Assembly: GCA_002633005.1 (NCBI GenBank)
Contig: NMRA01000001.1
Span: 2,212,933 to 2,276,932, forward strand
Origin: Phoronis australis
Taxonomy: Eukaryota > Phoronida > Phoronidae
Length of the DNA stretch: 64,000 bases
Reading direction: 5' to 3'
Shown here piece by piece: positions 12,137 through 25,286 of the stretch. How positions within the stretch are numbered: the first letter of the stretch is position 1; every line of letters begins with the position of its first letter. The translations under genes and the position numbers were made by a program. The notes under the pieces were generated by a model. That model was not told the DNA's origin. It saw only the letters and a program-made list of their open reading frames with translations, and ran no database searches.

Positions 12137-12405
12137 TAACGCCGTCGACACGAAACAGGTGTCAGACTTCCATCACTCCTCACACTCTCCGTATTTATAC
12201 AATCTGGATTCGACAGAGATAGGACATGTGCCTGAATATAAACAGAAAAAACACGACCGTATTAGTTTTGTGTGTGGTGAACCCGCCTCGCTGCCTTGCA
12301 CTTTTGCCAGTACAAACCTTCCGAGAAGGTCGCACATGGCCTTCGATGTATGGAACAAATTCTTCTGTTAGTTTCTTCCAAATAAAATTTCGCATAAAGT
12401 AAATA
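12137..12405 (+). other. Probable Pax1/9 3' UTR, or alternative C-terminus
   Basis: It runs directly from the stop codon and contains an AATAAA (12381-12386) that would place cleavage near 12400. A second frame is open from upstream of the stop through 12371, reading QVSDFHHSSHSPYLYN. This is discussed as a possible frameshifted or alternatively spliced Pax C-terminus. Confidence 0.5.
12381..12386 (+). terminator. Candidate polyadenylation signal of Pax1/9
   Basis: A canonical AATAAA 245 bases after the stop codon is the first such hexamer downstream. Usage is not demonstrated. Confidence 0.45.
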
Positions 12406-13068
12406 TGGAAGCAAAAGTGTTGTAAAGTCATAAATTATTAGCTGCTTGAAATGGAATCCTTGACGATACAAAGTTGTTTTGTTATATTGGTGTGTATGAG
12501 ACTTGTACATAAATATGTTTGTTAAATTGGAAAGCACGCTCATTTTTGCATGTTTAAATTTCATCGACTTCCACAATTGACTTTCACAAACATAAGTAAC
12601 CATGGCACAGATGTCTCGTTGGTCAGAATATTTCGCTCCTTTTTGCTGCACCACCATTTATGCGAACGAAGACTATTGAGACTGGCGAAGTAGCCCACCG
12701 TTCTACAAGTCAATAGGGATTTCTAAACGTGCATTGTTTGTTTCGCGAGAACGACTTTTGCAGTTTAACTTATAGTTCCCTTTTGTTGGTCGATTTTTCG
12801 GACGAAAATATATTAAATAGTATAGGTTAGATGTTATCGATGATGGCGCGACCTCTATGAACACAAACGTAAAATACCACTACGAACTTTAAAAAAATGC
12901 CAGCTTCTAAGACTGAATTTTTAACTTAGGCAACAATATTACAGGAAAGCTATATTTCAAGATTTATAAACATCTGCCAGACTTACATGATTATAGATCC
13001 GTAGAAATGCAAGGGACATCTTTCGTTTATCAATCATCAACGACCGATTGTTCTCTGGAGATCTGGGG
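12406..13068. other. Intergenic interval downstream of Pax1/9
   Basis: AT-rich, with no recognisable gene, RNA or repeat. The minus-strand ORF at 12262-12657 overlaps the Pax1/9 3' UTR and shows no protein motif. Confidence 0.35.
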
Positions 13069-13428
13069 CCGGTTGCTTGAAACAGATCCTGTTATGGACA
13101 CAACTATGGTCCTGTTTGTGGTTTGTGAAAAGACCGACTGTCATTTCTTCTGCTAGTTATTCTGGATTCCTAAGTTTAGTTGTAGCTTTGGATCATATTG
13201 AGAGTAAACTCTTCATTGATATCTTCACATTATCGAAAATCACTGCTTCGTTTCTAATTTAAGGACTGTCGGAGACTTATTTTCATTTAAATCAAAGCTC
13301 AGTCAGGAAGTGTCGTACATAAAAGAGGAGATCGCAATAATGATAATATGCATGAATTGAGTCCTCAAATGCGCAGACGATTTAGGGAACGTTGTGAAGT
13401 ACGTACATGGGACTGTTTCATGCAACTG
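13069..13428. mobile_element. Miniature inverted-repeat element, copy 2
   Basis: Left end CCGGTTGCTTGAAACAGATC; right end GGGACTGTTTCATGCAACTG. These match the terminal repeats of the element at 22-451. Its interior block around 13190-13250 (TGAGAGTAAACTC, ATTATCGAAAAT) matches the reverse complement of copy 1's interior. The two copies bracket the Pax1/9 coding exon. Non-autonomous, with no ORF. Confidence 0.7.
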
Positions 13429-13900
13429 GGCACTGAGGCCCGTTTTAACAAGGGACACAAATCCGGTCTTAGCTAAGACGATCGCACCATTGATTTAAAT
13501 TTGCATCAAGTTACCTTGCCTGCCAGTGTCTTAGTTGGGCCGACCAAGAGATAGAAGTGAACCCTGCCAGCCGTTCAGTAACGCTAGGGCCTCGCTAAAA
13601 AGCAAGACTTCGCGAGATTACATTGAGATAATGTGTATTTTAAATAAGTACACGTGATTTTGGCTAGATTTGAGCAAGGTCCCAGCGTATGTCTCAGGGT
13701 TACTGAATTCTACCCAAGTCTTTACTTAACACGAAATTAACATATTATGCCCTCACAAACAATGTCGTGTACTAGGCAGTTCAAAGTTACATTATAATTT
13801 ATCATTTCAGTCAAAGGGAATAACAACATGCCTGTGGTACGTTTTGCGGTATTTCCACGGATAAATACGCCTTGCAAACTGCTTACATTTGTGTTCAACA
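13429..13900. other. Intergenic interval
   Basis: No gene or repeat recognised. Confidence 0.35.
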
Positions 13901-13929
13901 GTTTGAATTGCAATAATCAAAATTGGTGC

Positions 13930-14290
13930 ACTTAGTATACGGTACCATCAGTTCAACACTTTCTGACATTTTTGGGCCAAAAAGCCTAGTTAGTTCTGGT
14001 CTGTACTCCGACTCATTCTGAGACCTGCGTTCACGGACTATAAAACGCCCTACCGCACCACTTGCAGCCAAAGTCTGGCGTTTTTTTTTTTGAAAAGCTG
14101 CAGAAAGGCACGTAAGCAAGAGTTAGCACTATTTGAAACGCCGTGATTAGCCAGGAGATGAGTAAAAAACAAATCCTGCATAATTTTTGCTCGTCACGGT
14201 TGGATTCTCTTTTTTGAAAAGGTAAGCAAGTAAAAAAAAAAACCGCACAACCGACTCTAGATTTTCAAAAACAGACTAGAACCAGCCATG
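13930..14290 (-). repeat. Unknown dispersed repeat, inverted partner of 17.92-18.28 kb
   Basis: Read on the minus strand, a series of blocks matches 17920-18280 in order. They are GTCTGTTTTTGAAAATC, GAGTCGG, GTGCGGT, GAATCCA/AAATCCA, GCAGGATTTG/GCGGGATTTG, CTTGCTTACGTGC, GCTTTTCAAAAAAA and GGCGTTTT. Identity is patchy. Minus-strand ORFs (13895-14119, 14257-14475) are small and unrecognised. The family is unknown. Confidence 0.55.
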
Positions 14291-14393
14291 CTGCGTGTGG
14301 AACTACCAAGCAAATAAACTGCGTAACAGATAAGTCGGAAAACATACACACCAACAACCAATGATTGTGTAATATGCAAACATTTTCTGAAAC

Positions 14394-14951
14394 ACGATGT
14401 TGAAACAAATGCGGCGAAACGTGAACGAAATGAAGAAACGAGTACGTAAAGAAAAATTTTCGAAGCGCACACCATTCGATATTCGTTAACTTTTTTGCAA
14501 TGGTGGATAAATTCGCTTCGTTCCTCTGTTTAGCTTCACAAGGTTTTAACGATAAGGTTCAAATACGTAATTTTTGTGCCACGTCTTTCGCACAACCTGA
14601 TCTACGTGTTTCAGATGTGCTTCCCCAGTAAACATTCTATTGCCCTGTTAGTGATCGAAAAGACGACATTATAGATCACGATAACGGTAAAGATAGCTTA
14701 TGGCTTTCTTTTCACAAGTTCTGAACATATCATCAACCTTGCTCAATCGAGAGATGTCGCTGAGTGAGATAGGAACATTTCGTAAATTGCAGCTCTGTGT
14801 GTAAATGCACTTTTACGATAAATTTTTAAGTTCATTTAAAATGAAGTTCATTGTCATTCGACTATGGCAGATATTTTGTTGGTGCACCACCAAAATTTAC
14901 AAAAAATGAACTTCGAACATTCCGTATTAAATTCTCTAGATTTAAAAATAA
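14394..14951 (+). repeat. Left copy of duplicated sequence flanking the N gap
   Basis: A 558-bp segment almost identical to 15055-15612 at a constant offset of 661. Only a few single-base differences are visible (for example CAATGGTGG versus CAATTGTGG). It ends exactly at the first N, as expected of an unmerged contig end or a second haplotype. Confidence 0.9.
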
Positions 14952-15054
14952 NNNNNNNNNNNNNNNNNNNNNNNNNNNNNNNNNNNNNNNNNNNNNNNNN
15001 NNNNNNNNNNNNNNNNNNNNNNNNNNNNNNNNNNNNNNNNNNNNNNNNNNNNNN
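14952..15054. other. Assembly gap (103 N)
   Basis: Run of unknown bases. The flanking sequences duplicate each other to the base, so true missing sequence may be zero. Confidence 0.98.
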
Positions 15055-15612
15055 ACGATCTTGAAACAAATGCGGCGAAACGTGAACGAAATGAAGAAAC
15101 GAGTACGTAAAGAAAAATTTTCGAAGCGCACACCATTCGATATTCGTTAACTTTTTTGCAATTGTGGATAAATTCGCTTCGTTCCTCTGTTTAGCTTCAC
15201 AAGGTTTTAACGATAAGGTTCAAATACGTAATTTTTGTGCCACGTCTTTCGCACAACCTGATCTACGTGTTTCAGATGTGCTTCCCAAGTAAACATTCTA
15301 TTGCCCTGTTAGTGATCGAAAAGACGACATTATAGATCACGATAACGGTAAAGATAGCTTATGGCTTTCTTTTCACAAGTTCTGAACATATCATCAACCT
15401 TGCTCAATCGAGAGATGTCGCTGAGTGAGATAGGAACATTTCGTAAATTGCAGCTCTGTGTGTAAATGCACTTTTACGATAAATTTTTAAGTTCATTTAA
15501 AATGAAGTTCATTGTCATTCGACTATGGCAGATATTTTGTTGGTGCACCACCAAAATTTACAAAAAATGAACTTCGAACATTCCGTATTAAATTCTCTAG
15601 ATTTAAAAATAA
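15055..15612 (+). repeat. Right copy of duplicated sequence flanking the N gap
   Basis: Near-identical to 14394-14951. It starts at the last N and ends where the left copy ran into the gap. Confidence 0.9.
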
Positions 15613-17399
15613 TGTCTTATTGAATAGATTTTGACTGAATTGGTTTGCTCATTAAATTTTAGCTAAGATAAAGCAAAAAATATTTCTTAAAGTTGAACAT
15701 AACATTTTTAGGTCTTCTTGCCATTGTATATAAATGATACCTGTTGGTTGATACATGTCGTTTTACGGTTGTGCGAATAGTCTTTTTTCTTTGTGGATAA
15801 GCATTTTTCCTTGATTAAACCCATCGGTGATAAATCACCGATATTCACCGTTAGTCCTACTCCTGGACATGGATTTCGACTAATACGTGATCGAGCGCAA
15901 TTAAGCCAATCTCAATAGAAACGTCTTCAACGTTTTAAAGGCAAGTTACTCATGAACTCTCCGGAATATTAAATTATTTGAATTTTAAATTATTTATGTT
16001 CTTATTGTGATTCATCAATAAAATAAGTTAAAATTATTACCGCACCAAAAAACAATGCCATTGAAAGTCAGTGTTGATACTCGTTTCAAGAGTTTACATT
16101 TTCATAACCGTTTGAAGCTCTGGGAAACGAAGATCATTTCTTAAAACATTGCTATGCTGGCGCTCGTGAAAGGAACGCCCACTGCTTAGGTGTGACGAAA
16201 TAACAACGATCGCACACCAGCTTCATTAGCAACCTGCATCGTCTCGGGATGGGTGGTTAGCTGCAAGCACCCGTTAAATTCCTCAGCTGAAGTATACGTC
16301 CATTCGTTTTGCGATGTCCGCCTGCGCATCAAAATGTTTGACGGCCAAACACCGAATGACGCGCTTGTAGCTCGTAGATTCATCAGCGTGATTTGCTGAT
16401 GGAAAACTACGAGGCTGAAATTTAGACGAATTGCGTTTTTAAACATAGCGAAAATGTAAGGAAAAAGTGGGGAAAAATTAACTTGCTGACACCGCTATAA
16501 TTTTTATTTTACATAGAGCTGAAAATCTTAGTTTCGGACATCATATGATTACAAAAGAAATATTCTAATTCATATCCCGCACCCTCGCTTTTACGCCTCG
16601 AGAAAAGTTTACTCACTGTAATGAACATCATTTCATAACGTTTTTTATATCGTATTCGTTACTGTAAACATTTCAATCGCGTTTTTTACAAATAAAGAAC
16701 TATTGTTGCGTGTAAAGCTAATTTTTTTTAGGTTTCTCTAAGATGCTGCATCTAAGTACCATTGATCGCCTGTTCCGTGATGGTAAACAGTTTTTGAAAA
16801 AAAAATCTATTATTTTTGCCGTTCGTGATATACGTTAGATTTTAAGCTATTACCGTGACCTCGAAATGAAACGTGTTCATTTCGCCGTAGGTCGTTACCT
16901 AGATTTGTCGTAAGCTCATGAGACGATTATCTGATTGTCTTATACTGTAATATTACAACATGTATGAAGAACTAAAGTGCCTTTTACATGTGCGTCAGTT
17001 ACAAACAGTGATGAATAATCCCATTAGCCCGAAAACATAGATCGCAGTGAATTCGTAGAGACCCTGTGAAGAGACTTTTTCTGATAGGCCTAAGTGCGCA
17101 ACTTTCAGTTACCTTTAGCAACAGGAAAGTGTCGCTGTGTTTCATGAATATGGTTCAAATTCAAAATTTTTGATTGATTTTTCTTTTGAGCGGGTGACTA
17201 ACTCTTAGATCTGATTTTACTCTGAACACTTCTTCAAACGCATAATGTGCACAGTGGATTGTCAACCTTGTGAGTAAATACAGAATTTGTCGAAAACAAA
17301 TTACAAAAACGACCAGTTTCAGGTGTAAGCATGTCTTAACCATCACCACGATCATTTTAGCCACATGGTGAACGAACTTGGAATTTAAATGTTAAGCTT
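15613..17399. other. Intergenic interval
   Basis: AT-rich and without recognised genes. Small ORFs at 16186-16446 and 17161-17364 (both minus) show no family motif. Confidence 0.35.
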
Positions 17400-17700
17400 C
17401 ATTTCGTCCTGTTTAGCTCGCTCACTCTAATTGAATCGGTCTCACTCTAATCCTTATCGTGATAGGATTCTATTTCCGTTTCCAAAGCAAGTCACAGGTA
17501 ATGCATACATAGCTTTTTTCGTATTCGCAACTTTAGGGTTGCTCAACACGAATAAATTCTGAAGCGTTTTCGCTGGTGATGATTTCGATGTTCTTGTTGG
17601 TAACGGAAATATAATCTTATCATGGTGAGGAGTGTTATGAGATCTATTTTATGAGAGCAAGAGGCCTAATTCGATTTTCGTTTTTAGCCAGCAAGACGAG
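17400..17700 (+). repeat. Degenerate dispersed repeat, copy B
   Basis: Partner of 1107-1455, with the same ordered blocks from CATTTCGTCCTGTTTAGCT through GCCTAATTCGATTTTCG. It directly precedes the inverted-repeat partner at 17920, so the two may belong to one composite element. Confidence 0.45.
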
Positions 17701-17919
17701 GCAAACTGCACCTTTAATAAGAAGGTTTAAAATTTTGACATTTTTCTTCTAGAAAGTTCTTCTTTCGTATAACCTTAGAAGTTACGAATATTACATGCAT
17801 CAATTTCACCATTCATTGTCGCGTAAGATTTTTATCTGCTAATGATGTTGTTTTTTGAAAATTCGACTGTAAACTGTTTGATAAAAATGAAAATTAGGCC
17901 AAAAGCATAGTTGTTTTTG

Positions 17920-18541
17920 GTCTGTTTTTGAAAATCGAGTCGGTGGTGCGGTATTTTTAGTTGCTCAATTTTTCGAAAAAGAAAATCCACCCGAGACGAT
18001 AAAAAGATGCGGGATTTGTTTTCTTTTTACTCATCGTTTGGCAAATCATAATTCTTTAAACCTTGCTTACGTGCTTTCGCGCGGCTTTTCAAAAAAAGAA
18101 CACGAGACCACGAGACCTTGGCCGAAATTAATGCGTCGGGCGTTTTCTAGTCAGTTACGGGAAGACTCAGTTGGGGAACAGAACAGAACCAACTGTACTT
18201 TTTTGACTAATAAAACGACTGGTCAGAAAAAGATCTTGCCAGCAAATGGGAATAACTGTGGGGTTACGTATGTCAAAGGTCATCGTAAATCATATTATTT
18301 TCATAAATGGTTGAAATATTTGCATTCCACGACTCCAATATTTCAGAAAAGCCGTGCATCAAGAAAACTACAACTTAGCACTGTGCTCCGTGCATCCAAG
18401 GAGACAAATCTGACGAAACGGAGACTGCTTGTGAACACCATTCCGGCAATAGTTTCTGACATTCTAAAGAGGTTTTTGTTTGAAGGCGATACCCCAGTCG
18501 TCACTTCAACATTTCAATACCGGGTTTTCGTCTCCCTTTGA
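17920..18541 (+). repeat. Unknown dispersed repeat carrying a 167-codon ORF
   Basis: The first ~360 bp match the reverse complement of 13930-14290. A 167-codon ORF (18038-18541) spans the matching part and continues beyond it. It is basic (many Lys and Arg), has no signal peptide or membrane segment, and I recognise no domain. The equivalent part of the other copy has in-frame stops. It may be a fragment of a mobile-element protein or a chance ORF. Confidence 0.4.
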
Positions 18542-21500
18542 TCCGGCGCAGAGCCGGGTAAGCAGTCTCAAAAATATGCGTGAGCGAGAGAAACACTCTT
18601 GGTACGTGTCAGGCCCTCAAAGACGTACGCACGAGGCGAGATCTGCGGATTATTTTCGACTTTCGTTGCGTGCGTCAGACTCCAAAGCTTGTTGTTCTCT
18701 CGCACCGACTCACTTTACCGCGTTTCACTGCATACATGGCATTTTATTCGTTTGATGACCGCTTTGAAATTCACAGCATATGTAATGGGATATCATCGTC
18801 GAGATATCATGCAAGTGTATTCCTAAAAGATGAAATATTAGTTGTTTTTAGATTAAATATTCCAATATGTCTGAATGAAACACACGTGAGCGTTTCAAAT
18901 CTGTACATTTTTCATTGCATCTGTCTTACTAGTTCCTTGATGTGTTTGAAATAAATACTTTCTACGTTGCGTTTTACTTCAAAATTTTCATTTTTCGAAG
19001 AACCCAACTTATTGGTTTTAAAACCTTCTTGTTTTAGTTGAAATAAATATTCGATCATATTTTGAATGTTTTTAATCGTTTCCATAGATTGTAAGGGGCA
19101 TTATCGCTTTTACGACTGAATAACGCATTTTGTGTAATTTAACGATAGACGGTACGGGAAAAAACCTTTTTGAAGTTATTCGCTTTGACCGGACCTATAA
19201 AATAACTAATCCGTTGTATTTTTGTGATTTCTCGCCATGGTCTGTCAGACATTCGCTGAAATTGAGGCTGGTGACTTTACCTCTGCCATTTATCTAGTGT
19301 TAGCTACGAAAGCAGAATGATTGAGTGTGACCGCTAAGGTTCTGGGTTCGCTTCCTCGCTGGGCTGATCTCAAAAACTCGTCGCAATGTCACTTTAAAGA
19401 AAGAAGGCAATTTCGTCCCGATAATGGCAGTGGTGGTTAATTGTTTTAAATCATAGCTAGTATTCCACGAATTCCTTGGAAATGTATGTTCATTGGGGCG
19501 ACTTTTAATGTTAAAACTTTTCATTGAGTTAACTATTTTCATAGTTTTTAATGGAAAAAGGAAAGAAGTTTGTCAAGCACTTTAAAACTGCCATTGGCTC
19601 AATTCCATTTCTACAATGTTAGCTCATTTTGAACTTATTGAAGAAGACATTAACATGTACACAGACTTTTCGCGATTGGTTACGACTTCACTGCCGAATG
19701 TGGGGCAGGAGCCCAAGGGATCCAGTAACCCCCTCCGGGCACGACTTAAAACGGCGCCAGCATGCCCCCTAGCGACATCCTAAATCCACCAGCAGAATTA
19801 TTGAATGTTAAATCCACGTGATGTTATTACGGGACAATTCAGCAAAGGACTCCGATGGAATATGGCACAACTGAGCAACCATCATATTATGCCCTGAATA
19901 AAAACCATTAGATCAACAACCCTTCATTCCAAACACATCATATGAAATATGTAAACTTTGGGCTTTTCAACCAAAATATAACTATAGCAGGTTGTAAAAA
20001 ATTCTACTCGCAGTACATAACACATAAATATACATGGAAACCGTGTTGGTGGGCGTATTGCATCACAACGTTATGTGGCCAAAACGCTGGTTTTGCTACT
20101 GTCTGTATGTCATTTAGTTCTTGTAATGCTCAAACCTTTCACAGTTTAATGTGTCCGTTCTTGCCTTGTGCTGTGTGCTTGTAGTCATCATGAAATTGTT
20201 TCTATCTGTTTTTAAAATGCTGCTTTCTGGTATGGCACTTTCCAGTATTTTCTCTCTTGCAGGCTCTGTAACTAGTTAAAGATTCTTATAATTTAACAGA
20301 AATGTTCACCAGGGTTTTGTGTAGTTTATGTACGAAGAGACTTCATGTTTGTCGATTTGGGGTTTTGCCCTGCTACCAGGTTGGGTCATCAATTTGATCC
20401 TGGGTTCTTGAGGTCGTATTTCGATTTTATTTGCGTTTTTTCTTATGATTGAATTTCATCATGAATATTAATTTAGTTACACGTGTTAATTTAATTCAAA
20501 TTTCAATGCTCAATAAACGTCAGTTATGATATCATTCACGTACATCATTTCAGCCAGGGTAATATAAAAATATACTCAAACCGTATGAAGTGTTTATTTT
20601 ATTAGGGGTTCCGTGATAAAATATCAATTTAATTGTCGTTCGTTGCATAACATATTCAATGACAAAGAAATTTACGAAGGGGAAAAATACAAACAATTTG
20701 TACATTGTTTTTGTGCGTGTGTTTTTCATATTTGTCTAAGTACCAGCTAAGAAGCCGCGGTTGCTTTAGAACATAATTTTAGCACTGCTCGAGCCGACGG
20801 GTATTATATTTCTGTTTAATGATTTTAACAGAGTGTTATTTACGGTAGGCAACCGTCAAACAATGTCTTAAAACGCACAATTTCACACGAAGTGCCCAAG
20901 CATTTGAAGTTTAGAAAGATAACTGGATGTAATTCATGCTGACCCGACTATTTTTTAATAAGCGATCTCAACAATATTTACAATAGCGCCGACGTTTCAA
21001 TTTATACGTAACAACTTCAATCATATTCAGGACTGTTGAAAAAAGAACAAACAAAAGGTTGTCAAGATTGATAACGGGAAGCATAAAAAACGAGATAATG
21101 TCGACGCTATCACTGTGGTAATGCTTTGCCAAATTCGGCTAAAACGAATTAAGTTGTTTGCGACAAGGTACTTTTCTCATTAGTTTTCCAACAAAACAAG
21201 GAGAAACTGAAATTAATTAATTAAATGCTGCGACACACTAAGGCTGCGTACGGGAATGGTGCATTTTCTTGCGTTGTTTTCATTGACGTTAGTTTTCATT
21301 GTGGACTAAAAGAAATATTGTCTGTTATGCCTGAAGTGTAGGAATTCCACTTGGCATCATGCGAATTCCTTACATCTGCTATTGCGTAAATATCATCATA
21401 GGCCGAATGTTGCTCACTTGTTGTGTGCAGTTGTGATTTATCTGTGATGTTTTGAAAACATTATACGGGGCATCAGTTGCTAATGAGGCCAGAGTCACTA

Positions 21501-24500
21501 GAAAGTTATACAGTCAGTTGATGAAAGGCTGTGTGCAGATATTTCACCCGGCCGCTACTAATGTTTCCCAGCCAACGACTGTTATCTCGGGTCTATTGCT
21601 GGCATTATCGGATCCCGGTAAGCAAAAGAAATTCGTTCGAGATATTTTCTAAAACTCCGCAGGAACATTGAAGGGGAAGTTTTACTACTTTTGTAGATAA
21701 TGTTGAAAAATCACAGTTATTTTTCTAAAACGTTGAAACAATTTCGAGAGAGACTTCTCGCAAAAATTCTGTATAATTTGTTATTATTCCAATGCTACAA
21801 ATCAAAGATGAAATTTCAGTTGAAACAAAATAACGTTAATAATTGCCAAGTTAGTATGGCGTGAATATAAGGCAGAACGTAGATATTTCATTTTGTCTAT
21901 TATCACTACACAAGTAGATATTTGGACGATAGATTATAACATATGGATAACAAGTTACAAAATTTGGATTAAAAGTTACAAAGTTTGGTCTCATGCCTGA
22001 TATAAGCGATTCGTGACTCAGTGTAAACAATACAAAAAATATCGTAGACTTATCTAACAAATGAACAATTTTATGAAGATGAAATTATAGCTTATTGGGT
22101 CTGGCACAACACTGGAGTCAATTCGTGTTTTATTCGTTTTCTTTCAAGCAACACCGATTCATACAGTCCAGTAGCTCAAATCTGGCTAACCTTGACTGAC
22201 ACAGTCGATCTGCTTGCATATTTCATGTCCAGTCTCCTACGTGTATAAGCCTTGAAAGTTTTATGGACTCACTGTAAACCAAACTTTATTTATAATACAA
22301 CAACTGCTTGAAATATGGCTGTAAATTTCCCAGACGGCGTTTTGATTTTTATTGAAGGTTCAGAGATATACATCGCAGATTTTCAGGATAAGAAATTCTT
22401 TAGAGCAACTGCTCCAGAGTCTAATTTTTATACATTTAGCCGAAATTTCAACCACAGTTGGATGCAAAAACAGTGGTGCGTATGTAGCAAGAATACTGTT
22501 TTCACTTTTGTCTGGGCGATTTTGCCTTAACATCAAATATTTATGAAAGAAATAATTTCTACGATAAAGCCCGTGTACGAACCAGTCTGAGGGAACAAGA
22601 GGTTTGGAGAGCACATGACTGTTCAGAAGAGACAGGACACGGAAAAAGATGCCAGACGCAATATACCTCTCGCGGGTTTCCCAACTTAGCAGAAAATCGG
22701 GACAAATTGAACATCTTATTGCATAAGGTCTATAAGTCCTGCAAATTTAGAACCAGCATGAGGTCTCACTGACAAAGCTCAGACGAATTCCCGCTGTGTA
22801 GTAACAGGTTAGCACCATGGCGCCAAGGGAAGTAGGACTAAAATACACTTCGCAGTGACTCGCTATTCAGTCTATATGTTGCGCATATTGTTCTATTTAC
22901 ATTTATTATAATTTATGGAGATTCCTCAGCTATGAATGTTATGCACTCGTGCTCATGCTGGTATTTTAGGATCTGCGAGGTGTTACACTTCTGTTACCTT
23001 TGGCTGCACACTGGTAATAATATTTTACACAGTGTACAAATAAGAAAATAAGATCACGTCTCCAGTAAATTTTGGGAATTACCTAAATGAATATTTACTC
23101 TGACGTGTACGAAAACAACAACACATCTCCAAAATTGACAATTATTACACAATTTAACTGAGGAGTTACGTCATATCACCGATGAGTATCGTACTTGATG
23201 GTCATTTTCATTATTTATTCACTTATTATGTTATTTATTATCAGTATTGTTTTCATAGTAATTCGCCATCTCAGCATTATTCCGTCTTACCCATTCCGTT
23301 GTATTTTTTTAACTGAATATTTCATAGTGTTTTGGATTAAAGTATTTAAAATTATTATTTTTATTACCATCATTGTTATTATTATTATATGTGAAAACTT
23401 TACATTTTCGTGCGCCATCGCCAAGCTGCAACTTCAGTCAGATTTACGAAAGATAAAACCTAACACAGTGCAAATGTTTACCATTGTGTTTACTTTTTAT
23501 CACGGAAGTGTTAAATGTCTTGTATGGAGTCTGTTACAACGAAGTTAGAGGAGTCTTTTACTCACTAATTATTAATTAATTAGCTAATATGCAATTAACA
23601 GTTGACTTGACATCACACATTTTTGTATTATTTCGTCATCTGCTCATTAATCTGTAATTTATTTACCATAACATTTGCACAATCTGTTCAATCAATTCTA
23701 GCGTCTATTTTTTCAGTGCATACAGCAAGCTGGAGATATCGAAGGCTTGCTCGTTAAGATTTATAGGTCGACGATTTGTTTAATATACACCGACAGAAGC
23801 GCAAGGGATAAGTTTTAATGAAGTAAGTGTACTTAGCACTGAGGGCTGAGGCGGTGCACATTAGTCAAGACTCTTGACAGTTTAACCTACTAACACACGC
23901 GCGCGCGAGCCACTGCCCGGCGATGGCTGTGGATCAGAATAATCTCTCAGATTTACAGTCGAGCTTAATTAAGTCGACCTGACCCGTGAAAAAACATCGA
24001 GCTCTCGTGTGGTTCTCGCCTTTTAGCCTCGGCTATTATCGGCTGTAGATGATACAGATTAGACTGGGAGAGCCTTGAGAACTCGCTCATTACCGAAGAG
24101 AAATATCTCTTGATTGTTATTGAGAAGTGTAAACGAGCGGAGAGTGTAAACTTTCTGTTGGGCCGAAAGAAAAATGAACATTCCGTGCGCGATCTGTGAA
24201 ATCGCTTGTCAGGTTCAAATTCCTCCACTGCAAATGGTTTCTTTCGTCATTTGGTATTTTTCTATTTGTTTTAGGCGGCTAGATCAGTAGACTAAGGTCA
24301 AATCCATAGTTTGACTTTTGACTGGGAAATACATCTTCGCCACGTCTGTATTACTGCTTGAAGTCACGTGATGCTCACCAAATCCTTCGCCTAAAGAATC
24401 TCGACAGTTGGCAAGCGCGAAAAGCGAAGGCCGAGGAATAAATCAAGAATTCTAAGTTCGTTTCAGTGTAAACTTCTTTGATTTAGACAGTAGCACACTC

Positions 24501-25286
24501 GCTCTCTTCACTAATTAACTTCATCAGGGAAATAATTGTTTTTACAAAAGTCCGCAGCTCAAGCCTGTCACAAGTCGTGGCCCAAATGCGAGCCACGTGA
24601 CTAAACTAACATTTAGTTTGTCAGATAAGAAATAAATGAGAGTTAAGGTTTATTTTCAATTTTGTATTAAGTTTTTGAGCCAATTCCTGATTCGGTGCCT
24701 TAAATTAAATAGTATTGACTGAGATAAAGTAAGTAAAGGTTAAACCACTACCAAAAATTGGTGAACAAGCATGTTTATTGAACTGGCCGATAGGATTAAT
24801 TCATTCAAGTTCAGCCAATTTCCGATCTCACCACATTCACGCCAATACGTCGGTAATGTAAATTTTTTGTGAACATCACGGGAAAATGACCACAAGTTAC
24901 ATGTTTCAACAGAAAGTCTTAATTATACATGTAGTTGGCCAGTCAGTGAAATAGCGACCGCTTGAGTAGAAGTATGATCTCAGTTGATGCGTCATCCTTT
25001 TCCATTTTGTAAGAGGAGGAAGCTTGACAATGAGGTTCAAACTCGTGGACGAAACGTACGGGGTGGGGGTGTATATAGGGAAAGTATTTGGATTTTAAAG
25101 GAAACTGTCGAGACGATGGTGATGGCATTGGTCTGAGTTGCGACTGGGCAGATCAAGGAGTTTCTGACGTCAAAGATGAAAGATGGAAGACACGAGTCTA
25201 GTAGATGGAATGTGTCGTAAACCTATGTGCCCCCCTAACCAATGTCATAGTCAACTTCATCACTCAATGGCGTAAGAAACTGGCAA
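18542..25286. other. Long intergenic interval without recognised genes
   Basis: No ORF longer than about 125 codons. The AT-rich hydrophobic ORF at 23195-23548 looks compositional. A short patch near 19690-19795 rich in C and G runs, ending CCTAAATCCACCAGCAG, resembles similar patches at 43320 and 56570. No tRNA or rRNA was recognised. Confidence 0.35.

Noticed and set aside
23195-23548. 117-codon hydrophobic ORF that might be a membrane protein
   Set aside because: The sequence is a run of ATT/TTA-type codons in a very AT-rich stretch, so the hydrophobicity is compositional.
24190-24235. GGTTCAAATTC T-loop-like sequence suggesting a tRNA
   Set aside because: No acceptor stem, D-arm or anticodon arm could be assembled around it.
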